From Eublepharis macularius (lineage: Eukaryota; Chordata; Lepidosauria; Squamata; Eublepharidae), in the NCBI RefSeq assembly GCF_028583425.1, contig NC_072796.1, forward strand, positions 142,547,464-142,611,463: a stretch of DNA of 64,000 bases, written 5' to 3'. Position numbers and translations under genes: made by a program. Under the pieces are notes generated by a model. That model was not told the DNA's origin and ran no database searches. It was given only the letters and a program-made list of their open reading frames with translations. Below are positions 52,070 to 63,705 of this stretch, one piece after another. Numbering within the stretch: position 1 is the stretch's first letter; every line of letters begins with the position of its first letter.

Positions 52070-52325
52070 CAACGACAACATTCAATTTATATATTGCCCT
52101 TTGGGACAACTTAACACCCGCTCAGAGCAGTTTACAAAGTATGTTATTATTATCTCCACAACAACAATCACCCTGTGAGGTAGGTGAGGCTGAGAGAGCT
52201 CCTAGAAGCTGTGACTGAACCAAGGTCACCCGGCTGGCTTCAAGCGAAGGAGGGAGGAATCAAACCTGGCTCTTCAGATTAGAGTCCTGCCGCTTTTAAC
52301 CACTACACCAAACTGGCTCTGTGTA
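52070..52325 (-). repeat. tRNA-derived SINE (GTGTAGTGGTTAAGAG family), copy 4
   Basis: Minus copy with 'attagagtcctgccgctttt' and 'aaccactacaccaaactggc' at the head end and 'caatttatatattgcccttt' at the tail end. Confidence 0.8.
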
Positions 52326-52577
52326 ATGAGTAATTATATCTTGAAAGCTCCTTTCAGTGGCTGTAGTAATTGCCACTATTATAGTTAAGGATTAGACAAC
52401 TTCATGGAGAGGCCCATCAATGATTACTAGCTATGATGTCCAAAAGGAACCTTAATAGTTAGAGGTGGCAAACCTCTGAATATCAGCGATAGGAGGCGGC
52501 ACCTATGCCGTTAGTCCTCCAGGTCAACTGGCTGACCACCGTGTGGTCTGATCCAGCAGGACTCTTCTGATATTCTT

Positions 52578-52805
52578 ATGAGAGTCAGTGTGATGTAGCA
52601 GTTAGAATATCTAACTAGGATCTGGGAGACCCAGGTTCGAATCACCACTCTGACACTAAAGCCCACTGGGTGACTTTGGCCCACTCACACACACTCATCT
52701 AATGTACCTCAGAGTTGTTGGGAGGAAAAAACGTAGAAGAGGAGAGCAACATGAGCTGCTTTGAGTCCCTGTTTAGGAGAAAGGCAGGGTATAAAGAAAT
52801 AAGTA
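52578..52805 (+). repeat. tRNA-derived SINE (second family), copy 4
   Basis: Head 'gagagtcagtgtgatgtagc', box-B-like 'acccaggttcgaatcaccac', tail 'gaaaggcagggtataaagaa'. Confidence 0.75.
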
Positions 52806-53424
52806 ATAATGTCAGCAGCCACTCAGCCAAGCTGTAAGCCTGGAGAATGATACAGACGGTAATAGCCTCCCCTTTGTGCAGAAAATACAAGTGACAGCTT
52901 GGGGGAACAACTCTCCGTACAACACACATCACAGCCAGAGTCCCTGGGTGGTGGAGGGCCCTGACTCTACAGCACCCATTTGTCCTCACTCAGTCCTACC
53001 AGGCATGCCCCTGAGGACCACCGTCCCACGCTGTGAAAATTAAATTGTAGCTTTCCAAGTGCAGCATCTCGTCTTTTTGTTTGTTTATGATGCTTGTAAA
53101 AGTGCTGCAAACATTTGGGTAGCAACAGTATATTTCCCATAGGCAACTCCTCCACAGGCACAGTTAGGTCCTGGGGTTTTTTTTTCCCCCAGAGGGGAGG
53201 GTGAGCCGATCTCCTTGGTGGTGGGAAAGGTATAGGAGTCTCTCTGCTTTTCCTTTGTTCTCAAGCACCTCCCTGAGGGCCAGTGATTAGTCTTTTTTAT
53301 TAGTATGTAAAAAAAACCACTGGCCCTGGGCCAGTTCATGGTTACACAATCAATGATCATTATATAAATACCCTGATCATTGTTACACAAATGCAGACCG
53401 CTAGAGAAAAAGGTTCCCCATCAA

Positions 53425-53497
53425 GGCCCAGTGGCCTAATGGATAAGGCATCAGCCTCCGGAGCTGGGAATTGTGGGTTCAAGTCCCACCTGGGTTA
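53425..53497 (+). tRNA. tRNA-Arg (anticodon CCG), second copy
   Basis: Over 73 nt it is nearly identical to the copy at 14950: one change in the variable loop (GGAATT) and two at the 3' end (TA for CG). The first acceptor pair becomes a G-T wobble and the discriminator becomes A. All arms still pair. A run of seven Ts starts right after the gene (GGTTTTTTTGC), an ideal RNA polymerase III terminator. The upstream flank does not resemble that of the first copy. Confidence 0.85.
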
Positions 53498-55592
53498 GGT
53501 TTTTTTGCTACACCTCAGAGGTCAGAGCACCAAAAGAGTTTGGGTTGCTGCCAGCATTACAACAGTAAAATGATGCCATTAGCTGGAAAGGCAAGAGAAG
53601 TTCTTGCTCCTTTTCTTAGGGCTGTCAGGCCATCTTTATTTATTACTGAAGAGTACTTAGTTATGTATTTATGTAAGGGAGTTCTACTTTTCATAAAGCT
53701 CAAAGCAGCTTATAAACAAGTTTAAAGCAATCCTAAACCAAAACCAGCAACATACAAATATCTAGAAAATACAATAATTTTAGAACTTCAAAAAGGCCAC
53801 AAACTAAAGCCAAGATCGCTCAAGGGATAGTGAAACAGTTAAATCATACCAACGGCTCAATCAAAAGCCCAGCTAAAGAAACACGTTTTCACCCGGTGCC
53901 TGGTCACAACCAGGGAGGGCACCAGGAAAACATCAAGGGGGCCGAGAATTCCATATTCGGGTCACCAGCACGGAAAAAGCCCTGCTTCTCGTCTCCTCCA
54001 GTGTTCTCTTGGAGGGAGAGAGTGCTGGAGCCTTGCGGGATCTTGGCAGTATTTCCTTTATTTAGAAATATTGAGCACAGGTGGGGGCACTCCTCAAAGG
54101 CAACAGAATAGAGATATGAATACAGAAAAGACAGAGCAACATTCCACCCTCTGGGAGCTTCAGTCCAAACTCTCCCAACCATGGCTTCTGCTTTTCTCTC
54201 TTCGGCTGTATCCACAGGGGACAATTTCCACTGTGAATGCAAAGCCATTATGCTATAGCAATAACTAGTTTGTTTTTTTTTAAAGAGCCAGCGAAAAGCC
54301 CACCATTGTGGGGAGGGCGGAATGGTGGAGACAAGGGGATAGGGAGAGAAAATAGTGCTAATGTGGTAAAAACAATCTGCGCTCTCCTGTCTACATGGGG
54401 ACCCAAACTGCTTTGAGTACAGAGAAATTTACCAAGCATGTTGGAGAAGCTAGAAGCCCTTGAAAAGTTGGACAATAGCATGAAAATGTTGTGCTGAAGC
54501 CTGGAGGGGAAAAAAAAACCCAAGACTGTTGTTTGAAGGCAAGGAAGAGAAAAATGTGGAAGCAGCCATGTATTTCCATCCAAACGCTGCCCTTCACAGA
54601 CTCACTTCCCCCCTTCAGCAAGTGTGTGCGCAGCTGGGTGTGTGTGTGTGGGTGGGTTAGCTCCTGGATTCCAGATGGCTGTTTGGTCAGAGCCACTCAG
54701 AGCCAAGCTACAAGTGACTTTTTTCACGTGGAGAATACTTGATTGTTTTCGCATGTTTTCCTGGGAACTGAAGTCCGAGTGTCCTTCCCCTCTCTGTTAG
54801 AATCGCTGCCTGAAGAGCCAGAGAAAGTTGGTGGCGGCGGCAGCTTTTGCAAATCGTTCCTCCAGTCACAAGCCTGCTGGACAAGAGGGCTCTCAACGAT
54901 TGTTTGGGGGCGGGCAGCTGCTACTTTCTCCCTGGGCATCCTGCTCCCAGGGAGCTTCACCGACACGGCGGCTTTCTCCAGAGCAGAGATATCAACAATT
55001 CAATGACCGCCTTGTATTCGTTTAGATGAGAATTGTACATTGCTGATAGGAAACTATCAGATAGGGTGTTACCGTATATTTTTATGAAGACTTTTGTGAA
55101 CTGCATCAAGAACTTCAGTTCAGTATGGAAATGTTTTACAATAAATAAATACAGAAACAAACAAACAAAACCTGCCTTCTGCACTGGAGTAACATTGCTC
55201 TGGAAAAGGAAGAATGTTAAAATTAATTCAAGTATTCATTGGAAAGACCCAAGCCCTGCCCACCTCCACAACAGAATGGTTGAGGCGGGGGGGCAGGGTT
55301 TGGAACCAGCCCTTGTTGCTGGCTTTTGATAATACTCCTGTGCTCTTAATGAAGAAATGTAGCAGATGGATTTGTTTCTGGGGTGGAGATAATACACAAC
55401 CGTTGTTCTGGGCATGCCACCCAAGAAACTGCTTGGGGTGGCACCGGGAGCTGCTGCTCTGCAGGGGACCGGGGGCTCAACTCACTGCCAGCTCTCAGTG
55501 GCACCCAGACAGACGGCTGGCATCCCTTTCTGGGCAGGTAGAGTTCCACTAGCAACACTGGAAGGGCTTGCTTGGACATGGTGTCTATGACA

Positions 55593-55812
55593 TAGGGCTG
55601 CCACGGACAGAGGTGGTCCTGGAGATCTCCAGGGATTAACAGCTGATCTCCAGACTAGAGAGATCAGTTCCTATGGAAGAAATGGTTGCTTTGGAGAGCT
55701 GACTCTACAGCCTTATACCCTACTGAGGACCCTCCTCTCCCCAAGGCCCACCGTCCCCAGGCTCCACCCCCAAATCTTCAGGAATGTTTCCATTCCGGGG
55801 TTGGCAACCCTA
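55593..55812. mobile_element. hAT-like non-autonomous element, copy 8
   Basis: From 'tagggctgccacggacagag' to 'ccggggttggcaaccctatc', with TIRs at both ends and the standard inner blocks. Confidence 0.75.
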
Positions 55813-55991
55813 TCATGGCACGAGCCCAGAAGGTGATGGGTGAATCTCGCTTGGAAGAATGAAAATATGCCAAAGCCAATGGTGTAAAGGAAGAAGTGTA
55901 CTTATTATCCAGATAACAATTCCCAACAAGCTTTGCTACAGATTGTAAGAAAGACTCACAGATGAAGCTTGTCACGAAACGTGTAGGGAAT

Positions 55992-56365
55992 GGTTGTGTG
56001 TGTTATGTATCGTCAAGTCAGCTCCGACCGATGGCGACCCTATGAAGGAAAGACCTCCAAAACGTCCCACCATTAACAGACTTGCTCGGATCCTGCAAAC
56101 TGGAGGATGTGGCTTCTTTTATTGAGTCCCGCCATCTTGTTTTAGGCCTTCCTCTTTTCCTGCTGCCTTCCACTTTTCCCAGCATTATTGACTTTTCCAG
56201 AGAAACTTGTCTTCTCATGATGTGACCAAAGCACGACAGCCTTACTTTTGTCATTTTAGCTTCTAGAGAGAATTCAGGCTTGATTTCATCTAGTACCCTC
56301 TTATTTTCCTTTTTGGCTGTCCATGGTATCCACAGAACTCTCCTCCAGCACCACATTTCAGTGGT
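55992..56365 (-). repeat. BovB/RTE LINE 3' fragment with open frame
   Basis: The 112-codon minus frame (56356-56018) includes WRRVLWIPWTAKKENKRVLD, EIKPEFSLEAKMTKVRLSCF, GHIMRRQVSLEKSIMLGKVE and GSRKRGRPKTRWRDSIKEA. This is the characteristic C-terminus of BovB-type ORF2 (compare FGHLMRRADSLEKTLMLGKIEG). The 3' end carries 'gtcggagctgacttgacgat'. It is strongly 5'-truncated but the remaining frame is open. Confidence 0.85.
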
Positions 56366-56854
56366 TACCTGGATAATATATACTCTTCCTCATTTGCACT
56401 ATTGGCTTTTGCCTATCTTCTTTCTTCTGTGATTGCTGTGGCCCTCCTGTTTTCTTCTGAATCTTGCTTAGGACCACCTAAGCATGTGTATGAAGAGTGT
56501 ATGCGTATGAATGTAAGAGAACACCACTGGGGGCTGCACAGTTGGCGGCAAAAGAAGTCTGAACCAGTTCGCCTGCTGGCTGGAACAGGGGGAGTCATGC
56601 TTACAATAGTATGTGCTTACAATAGTTGTGCTTATAATAGTATGTGCCCTAAACGGGTTGTCTGTGCTGATAGTTGCTAAGGGACACGGGAAGAAAAACA
56701 TTTTGTTTTGTTTAAATTGGCCGTTTTTTCGTGCCTTCAATAGCGCTTAAGGAAGTGCAAGGTCTCCCTGGCAAAGAGGTACTGAGACAGGAGGGGATTC
56801 AGCGGGGTGTGAAGCAGCTGTTAAAGGGACACCCAGCAGAGCTGCTTCAAGAAA

Positions 56855-56927
56855 GGTCCAGTGGCCTAATGGGTAAGGCACCATCCGCTGGAGCTGCAGG
56901 CTGTGCCTTCAATTCCCACTGGGCTCA
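56855..56927 (+). pseudogene. tRNA-Arg-like pseudogene
   Basis: 73 nt aligned to the tRNA-Arg(CCG) genes. The A-box region TGGCCTAATGG is kept, the B box is altered (GCCTTCAATTCC), and the anticodon arm and T stem no longer pair well. The upstream 17-18 bp ('agagctgcttcaagaaag') match the upstream flank of the intact gene at 14950 ('agagctgcttcagaaaag'). Confidence 0.7.
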
Positions 56928-56974
56928 GCCATGTTTTTATTTGTAAACCCAGAACAATCTACATTGCTAACTGG

Positions 56975-57185
56975 CAGAGAACCCCCACTTTGGGATCAGG
57001 AAGGAATTTTCCTCCAGGCCAGATTGACCAGGGATCCTGGAGGGTTTTTTGCCTTCCCCTGGGCATAGAGCAGGGCTCACTGGGGGAGTGGGGGGCGGGG
57101 AAGGTAGCTGTGAATTTTCTGCATTCTGCAGGAGGTTGGACTACATGTCGCTTGGGGTACCTTCCAGCACTACTTTTCTAAGTTC
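56975..57185 (+). repeat. CR1 LINE 3' end
   Basis: It contains 'attttcctccaggccagatt', 'gcattctgcaggaggttgga' and 'ctacatgtcgcttggggtac', a standard CR1 3' UTR in plus orientation, directly following the tRNA-like pseudogene. Confidence 0.75.
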
Positions 57186-58379
57186 TGACTGCTCAGATAA
57201 AATGGTGTGGAAACCATTCACGCCCCCCGCCCCCTCTTGGCAGAAACCTGGCAACCCCACCCGCCACTGCCACTGTGGGGCTACTGTGATCCACAATCCT
57301 CAGATCAAGTCCAAACGAAGTACGCAGACCTGGCAACCCCGGGGTCCAAACTCTCTGCAGGCAGGGAGCCCTTTCCATGTTGCCCTCGCAAGGATGTCTC
57401 TGCCATGCAACCTTTATGTGCTGCTTGTCCCTCCAAGGGTGCCCAGTTAGCCCAAGCCACACAGTTTCTACCTGCAATCTCGGTCACATCCAGGATGCCC
57501 CTTGCGGAGGAAGAGCTATGGCTGAGGACAAGCTGTCTTTCCTGGAAGCAACCTTGCTGTTCCCAGTCTTCTTGCTGAGGAAGCCTGAGCAAACTTCCAT
57601 GGAGCTGTACTGCCCAAGTCTTGTTCTTGGGCTCAGTTTAATGTGGTAGTTTTCTTGAGGAAGGCAAGCATGCTGGTTCTGTGTCAGGAAAACAGAAATC
57701 CCAGTAATTAAATTTTTCCCATTAGGGAGACACTTTTTCAGATCTGAGGCGCTGAATTTCTGCAGCCTTCAAAAGTACAAGAGCCCCACTGGAAAAAAAA
57801 GTGGAAACTTCTTCTTTTTTTGAGGGGGGGGGTTAATTTAAACTATAAACAATAACATAAAAGCTATAGACAACAAACATAGAAGATAAAAAAAAACATT
57901 CTAAAAAGAAGACATACTAACAATACATTAAAAAGTGGAAACTTCTTAACCACCTGATCTAATTGGGAACTTGAAAGCTGGCAAAAGTATTTATTTATTA
58001 TTTATTTATTTATTTTCCGACAGAATAAGATCGTAAGTATGCAGTGCAAGCATTCTCGAATACACTGGGGGATGGCAAAAAATGTTCATTTCTCTTTTGC
58101 TGGGTTAAAGTATTTATGGAAGAACTCCCCAAGAATCACTTTATTGTTGACCTGGGGTGTATTTCGTTCTAAGAAGCAAAAGTGCCACCTGATGGCTAGT
58201 AGCAGGCATTGCACCTCACCTTTTAGCAGCTACTGAGCCTGCCTTGATGAACTGTGTGGCGGGAAGATATTCCGCTGGTGCAGCCTCTCTGTCCCCTCCC
58301 TAGAGGTGCAGTGCTGGGAATAGCTTCAGATAGAGAAAGAAAAGCTAACAACCGCACAGTAACCTAGGTATAATAACCT

Positions 58380-58540
58380 GGGGAGAGGCTGTGGTCTGCT
58401 TTGCATGCAGAAAGTCCAAGTTCGATCCCCCGGCATCTCCGGTTAAATGCCAGATGCCAGTCACAGCTGCTGGCGAAACTTCAGGAACTACAATGCCAAG
58501 ACCACGGCTATACAGCCCGGAAAATCCACAACAACCATCA
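58380..58540 (+). repeat. tRNA-Ala-derived SINE head interrupted by a Penelope-like arm
   Basis: 58380-58446 is the head of the tRNA-Ala-type SINE ('ctttgcatgcagaaagtcca', 'gatcccccggcatctccggt'). At 58447 it switches to 'atgccagtcacagctgctgg' and 'cgaaacttcaggaactacaa', the second Penelope-like family, ending 'aatccacaacaaccatcaat'. SINE-like sequence resumes after 58543 ('tgatggactgattcagtata'). Confidence 0.65.
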
Positions 58541-58639
58541 ATACTGATGCTGATGGACTGATTCAGTATAAGACAGGTTCACGTGTCTGCCCTTGCATTT
58601 TTATATTTACAAAAATACTTTCATGCAAGATTCATTTAG

Positions 58640-58860
58640 GCACACAATGCACAAAGCTGCCTTATACTAAACCAGCTCCTTGGTCCATCAGGATCAGTAT
58701 TGTCTACTCAGACCGGCAGCAGCTCTCTAGGGTCTCAGGCAGAGGTCCTTCATATCACTTACTGCCTTCTCCCTTTTAACTGGAGATGTCGGGTATTGAA
58801 CCTGGGAACTTATGCATGCAAAGCAAATGCTCTAATGCTGAGCTATAACCCTTCCCAATA
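58640..58860 (-). repeat. tRNA-Ala-derived SINE, minus copy
   Basis: Minus-strand head 'agcattagagcatttgcttt' and 'gcatgcataagttcccaggt', body 'gtctgagtagacaatactga', tail 'aaggcagctttgtgcattgt'. Confidence 0.7.
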
Positions 58861-59091
58861 TTCTAAGCGATTCTGGTCAAGCCTAATTCAGATATAAGTG
58901 TGCACTTAAGAAGCCCCAGGTGTCGAGTTAGCTTTCGTATATCAGGTCATTCATCTCCTGGCAAAAGGTAAACCTCCACAATGTTTTGAGTATAGTGCAA
59001 TATTAAAGAATCTTACCTTCATTTTATCTTTCTAGTCCACATTAGGTGGACTATAAATAAAATACAATAAATTTTGTAATTTTCCTCAAAT

Positions 59092-59312
59092 CTAGGGTTG
59101 CCAGCTTCAGGTAGGGAAATTCCTGGAGATTTGGGGGGTGGAGCCTGTAGAGGTTGGGATTTGGGGAGAGGAGGGGCCATATTAGGGTATAATGCCATAA
59201 GGTCCACCCCCCAAAGCCACCTATTTCTCCAAGGGAATCAATCTCTATGGCCTGGAGAATAGTTGTACTCCCAGGAGCTCTCCAGCTACCACCTGGAGGC
59301 TGGACTTTCAAT
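59092..59312. mobile_element. hAT-like non-autonomous element, copy 9
   Basis: From 'tagggttgccagcttcaggt' to 'ccagctaccacctggaggct', with 'aattcctggagatttggggg' and 'atttctccaagggaatcaat' inside. Confidence 0.7.
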
Positions 59313-59439
59313 AACGTATATAAAATTAAAATCAATTTTGTACAAATAATGTAAATGAAATTAAAATCAATGTTGTAATCTGCCTTGAGTCTCAGTGAGA
59401 AAGCCAGGGTAAATGAAAATAAAATATAACCAGTCAGAT

Positions 59440-59662
59440 ACTGCTGTTCGTGCTAGGGACGCTTGTTTGGTTCCGTGCCTTGCCTTGCCTCTGCCTCGAC
59501 CCAAGGAACCAAGCCCACCGCGCCGGGGCTTTTCCGCCGCTCATAGCAAAGCAGGACAGCGAAAGGCCCGGCGGGCTTGAGCGTGGCCGAGGGCGAGAAA
59601 ACTACAGCGCCCACAATGCCCCGCGCGCCGGCCGAGCTTTCATAAGGCCGTTAGCGGGCAAG
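59440..59662 (+). promoter_or_regulatory. CpG-island promoter with ZNF143-like and YY1-like sites
   Basis: GC-rich segment just upstream of the right-hand gene. ACTACAGCGCCCACAATGCC at 59601-59620 resembles the ZNF143 (SBS) consensus ACTACAANTCCCAGNATGC. CAAGATGGCGGC at 59660-59671 is a YY1 element that also contains the start codon, a common arrangement in vertebrate housekeeping genes. The island continues to about 60130. Confidence 0.75.
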
Positions 59663-59691
59663 ATGGCGGCGCCTGTCCTGAGGAGGCTGAG
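59663..59691 (+). CDS. Exon 1 of an unidentified gene (MAAPVLRRLR..)
   Basis: The ATG at 59663 sits in AAGATGGCGGC and codes MAAPVLRRL plus two bases (AG) before a consensus donor CTGAG|GTGAGC. The start and donor are convincing, but ten residues are not enough to name the protein. Direct joining to the exon at 63866 in this phase would hit a stop soon, so either another small exon lies between or a different splice form is used. Confidence 0.65.
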
Positions 59692-60299
59692 GTGAGCCTG
59701 GCGGTGCGCGCGGGGGGCGCGAAATTGGGGGGTGGGCCGGGGGGAGGGAGCCGACATGAAAGGGGAAAGCCCGGCTGCCCCGTGAGGGAACCCTCGCCTT
59801 GAACAGACCCCCACCCCACCCCTGACGGCGACCTCCCCTCGGAGTGAAACCCGCAAGGGAGGAAATGCGGGAGGGTCGCCTCAGGCACTTCCAAGGCTCA
59901 GCGCGGTCCCCCCTCCCTATTTTAAAAATTAAATTAAATGCCCAGGGTGTGTGTGGAAATTAAACCTCCATTTCCTCATTGTGGGGAGGGGGGGGGGTGA
60001 GCCTTCTGTTGACCTGACCAGAGCCTTGGGTGTTGGGGGGGCTGTGTGGGGCGACCCCCGCCCTGTCTGCTCCTGCAGAGGCCTCGTTGCCTGGGGGGGG
60101 GTCCCCTTCTTCGCTGCCGGGGCATCCCTGCTGCTGCTCCCCCCTCAGACTAGCCTCCTCTATTTACCTGAGAGGACGACTAGCCTACTCCCCACCGCCA
60201 CATGTGATGTCAAGAAAAAGTGTTTTAAATCTTCCAAGGAGTTCCAGTGACGTGCAGTAATAAAAAGCCTTTTTTTGGTATGTCCTTTTAAAGAGGTTT

Positions 60300-60860
60300 C
60301 TGGTGGGTAGTCCTGTTGGTCTGCAGGATTAGAGTCCAGCCACACTTTAGAGACCAATGGGGTTTTTCAGGGTGTCAGCTTTTGAGAGTCAAAGCTCCTT
60401 TCCTCAGATGCTTATATTTATACAGATATTTATTTAGGTTATTCCACCTTTCCCATTGAGGCTCCAGGTGGATTACATAACGAAATTCAGTAGGATTTGA
60501 ATCTAACAGCACCTTTGAGACCAACAGGATTTTTCAGGGAGGGTGTCAGCTTTTGAGAATCAAAGCTCCCTTCTTCAGATGCTTATATTTATACAGATAT
60601 TTATTTAGGTTATTTACTGATGTCCACCTTTCCCTCTGAGGCTCCAGGTGGATTGCGTAATGAAATTCAGCAACATTTGAATTTAACAGCACCTTAGAGA
60701 CCGACCAAATTTTCACGGTGTAAGCTTTTGAGAGTCAGAGCTCCCTTCTTCAGTCACGGTGTTCAGATATCTGAAGAAGAGAGCTCTGACTCTAGAAAGC
60801 TTACACCATGAAAATCTTGGTGGTCTCTTAGATGCAGCTGGACTCAAATCCTGCTTTTAA
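60300..60860. repeat. Penelope-like tails (second subfamily), partly tandemly duplicated
   Basis: About 60320-60490 and 60491-60700 are two similar units, each with 'gtcagcttttgagagtcaaa', 'cttcagatgcttatatttat' and 'gaggctccaggtggattaca'-like blocks. They are followed by a third minus tail and a plus tail ('tatctgaagaagagagctct', 'ctctagaaagcttacaccat', 'cttggtggtctcttagatgc'). Confidence 0.65.
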
Positions 60861-60894
60861 AAGAAGGAATTCTTTTAAAAGAGGGTGAGCTCCC

Positions 60895-61022
60895 CTTCAC
60901 TGGCAGTTTTCAAGAAGAGGCTGGATGAATACTTGTCAGAGATGCTTTAGGCTGATCCTGCACTGGGCAGGGGGTTGGGCTAGAAGGTCTGTATGGCCCC
61001 TTCCAACTCTATGATTCTATGA
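60895..61022 (+). repeat. CR1 LINE 3' end
   Basis: It contains 'ggcagttttcaagaagaggc' and 'tggatgaatacttgtcagag' and ends 'ccttccaactctatgattct' with ATGAAT, the classic CR1 terminus. Confidence 0.9.
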
Positions 61023-63514
61023 ATTGTCTTCCATTCTGGGTTTTCTTCCTTTGGTACTTGGAAGGGGGAGCATGCGCCAACAAACTCGTCATGTGTGCAT
61101 GTGCTTGCATGGAGGGGACTGGCCTGGCCAACAGGCCTCTCTCTTGCCCAGCAAACTGTCCCTGGCTAGAGCAATGGCAGCTGTCAAGCAGAGGCAGCCC
61201 AGACCTCTTTACAGCCTTGCTGGAGATCTGCTGGCCCCACTAGGCATTGTTACCCTAGGCATCTTTTCATGAACCCTCCCACTCTTTATTCACTCTTCTT
61301 CTCTAGTTTAAGAAAGTACATCTCTGCCTTGAATTATGTCTGGAACTCACTCCAGGAGCACCTATGTGGTACTTCAGATTCCTCCTCAAAGCCCAGTTTT
61401 GCTGTGAAGGCTCTGGCTTGTCTCTGCTTCCCTCATCCTCTACAGAAACAAAGCCTATATACTTGTACAAATGTATTTTCATGTATTCTTCCCTTTGCCC
61501 TGTCTCAGCTTATAACAAAACTGAAATTGTGTAAACTCTAGGGCAGAGATCTTATGTGGGTTGAAATTAATGCTAGCTTGCCGCTATGCTTATCTTTTGC
61601 TCAGAAAACTGTGAAATGAGCACCTACTACAGACATTGTACTCTGAGTTAGTTAAAGTGCAGTATGGCGATTCCTTGTCTCTCTGGATTATAATTTCTCT
61701 TTTTGCAGTAAGCGTGTACTGAATGGTTGAATAAAACCATTCAACAACCACCTGGGTCATAGGCTGAATGCTGTTACTGGAGTCTTGAAGAACTGACACC
61801 TGTCATTTCTGTTCTGTGACAATCTTTTAGTTGTTTTTACGAATAGAATCTTGGTACCTCTGCTGCTTACGAGCTTCTTGCAGTTCCTTTACCCTTCCTT
61901 CAGCAAGGTGTTACGGTATTTAACAGAGTATGTCGTCAGTCTCTACTGCCATGAGGCTGTTGCACAGAGTTTATCTGGGCAGTGTTGGAAATAATAGGCC
62001 ATCCTCAAGGATTACCTCCCTTCTGGGGCATTGATGTATCGCCGAGCAAGGGTTGTTGTTAATTGTGAAAGTCTGCCACAAGCACGCAAATAAATCCTGG
62101 CCGGATTATTGAGGAATGATCTCATTGCATAGACCAGCATTTTTCTTCAGAAAATAGCCCATGAAGTATTTCCTTCTCTAAACTATTTGGGTCTGCAACT
62201 TCACTGTCAGGCAGTTGCAGACAGAGTAGTTAAGGCTGAAAAGTTTCAGGAGTCTGGATTGCCCAGGCCCCTTTATACTGATGTGTAGGAATTTAAAATA
62301 CTCCTGACGAAGGGTGGCTTTTTGGAATTGAAAGTAGTTTTCTGGCTCAGTCTTGATTATTTTACACACTTCAGTCAGTGCTCAATGCTTCAAGACTTAC
62401 AGATGCTACTGATGCTATTGTCAAAGGGGAGCCAAATGACAGTTCTGCAGTATTTGGAGCTGGCATTTGTACGTAGGTTGATGTCCTTGATTGCCTAATT
62501 CTGTGTCTTTCCTCTTTGCTGAGGAATGGAGCACTCGAGGGCTGTGTGTCACTTCAAGGTGGGTCTGTCATTCTGTAGCAGTGGTACTGCACTGACGGAC
62601 AGAGATGGCACCCAGCCTGTAAATTTTTCACAGAACTGTGATATCGCAATGGGCGATGGTGCAGATCCCGCAGCCTTGGTGCAACATGGAATGGTGATGC
62701 TAGAATTCTGTGTGATAGAATGACTTCATAAAGGAACAGCTTTTCTTATATTGAAGAAAATTCGTAGCAGAAGGTGAGGTTTGTCCTTGGGATGAGGGTG
62801 TTTGAGAGAAAAGGGGTTTCTAAATGTGCTTTTAAAAATTGTGCAGAACAGTCTTTGTACATTTTTAATTTGGCACTTGATATTGTTAGTTGGTACGTGT
62901 TCCACCAAGAAAACTCATAAAATGGAGAGTTGAAATAACTCTCTTTTTAGCATGTGTTGTTTAACCTTTGTCACCAAAATGAAAGAAAGATCCAAACCAG
63001 CCCGCTTACTTTGACACTTCCTCTTCTCTCATGATGAAGCATTAAAACTGAGTGTTTTTCTTAAATGCTATCTTAGCAAGCTGTCTGTTCTTCTGAGTGC
63101 TCTAACAGTTGCTTCGACATAGTTTTAAAAGATCCCTGTTCTTTTTCTCCCTTTTCTGTCTGCATAACTTCTGAAAAAGAAAATGGGCTTTGGAGATATT
63201 TTTCTGAAATGATGCCATTGATCTGTCATACACCACTCTTAATTTTTGTTTTGTTTTTTTCAGACTCTAGTAAAAAGACAGTTAAGGACAATCATACACA
63301 TTACTAAATTGAAAGCATTTAAACTAGCATTGCTGATATACCTAGATAAGGTGGTTAGGAGAGTTGCTCAGTTAACTTGTACTATACTTATATAGTGATG
63401 AATATTGCATCATCATAAGTACATCATAATTTGGTTTGGTAACAGAGTTACAGATGCAATCTCCTTTCCAATCACTTGCTCTGATAGATAACCAATTGCA
63501 CCTGTTTAATAGTG

Positions 63515-63705
63515 CCTCTAGTGGGGTTTGATTCCCCACTCCTCCACTTGAAGCCAGCTGGGTGACCTTGGGCCAGTCACAGCTCTTCAGAGCTCTCTCA
63601 GCCCCACCCACCTCACAGGGCGATTGTTGTGGAGATAATAATAACATACTTTGTAAACCGCTCTGAGTGGATGTTAAGTTGTCCTGAAGGACGGTATATA
63701 AATTG
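63515..63705 (+). repeat. tRNA-derived SINE (GTGTAGTGGTTAAGAG family), 5'-truncated
   Basis: It begins within the B-box region ('tggggtttgattccccactc') and runs 'cttgaagccagctgggtgac', 'ctcagccccacccacctcac', tail 'aaggacggtatataaattga'. Confidence 0.8.

Larger units (their letters stand above)
39665..59440. other. Intergenic region between SLC39A4 and the right-hand gene (about 20 kb)
   Basis: Apart from one tRNA gene, tRNA-like remnants and the repeats listed, I see no protein-coding exon I can support. In human the gene upstream of SLC39A4 is VPS28; I found no stretch resembling it. Unassigned minor reading frames (for example 44189-44440, 48585-48953, 57193-57592) have no recognisable domain and no support. 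Confidence 0.6.

Noticed and set aside
55940-55990. Sequence CAGATGAAGCTTGTCACGAAACGTG near the BovB end as a ribozyme
   Set aside because: It has a CGAAAC-like end but no intact CUGANGA and only a weak hairpin, so it is kept as coincidence or a very old relic.
57193-57592. Overlapping frames that might be exons of an intergenic gene
   Set aside because: No similarity recognised; reading frames on both strands are equally open and flanks are repeats.
39665-59440. VPS28, expected next to SLC39A4 from mammalian gene order
   Set aside because: No segment resembling the VPS28 protein was found on either strand.
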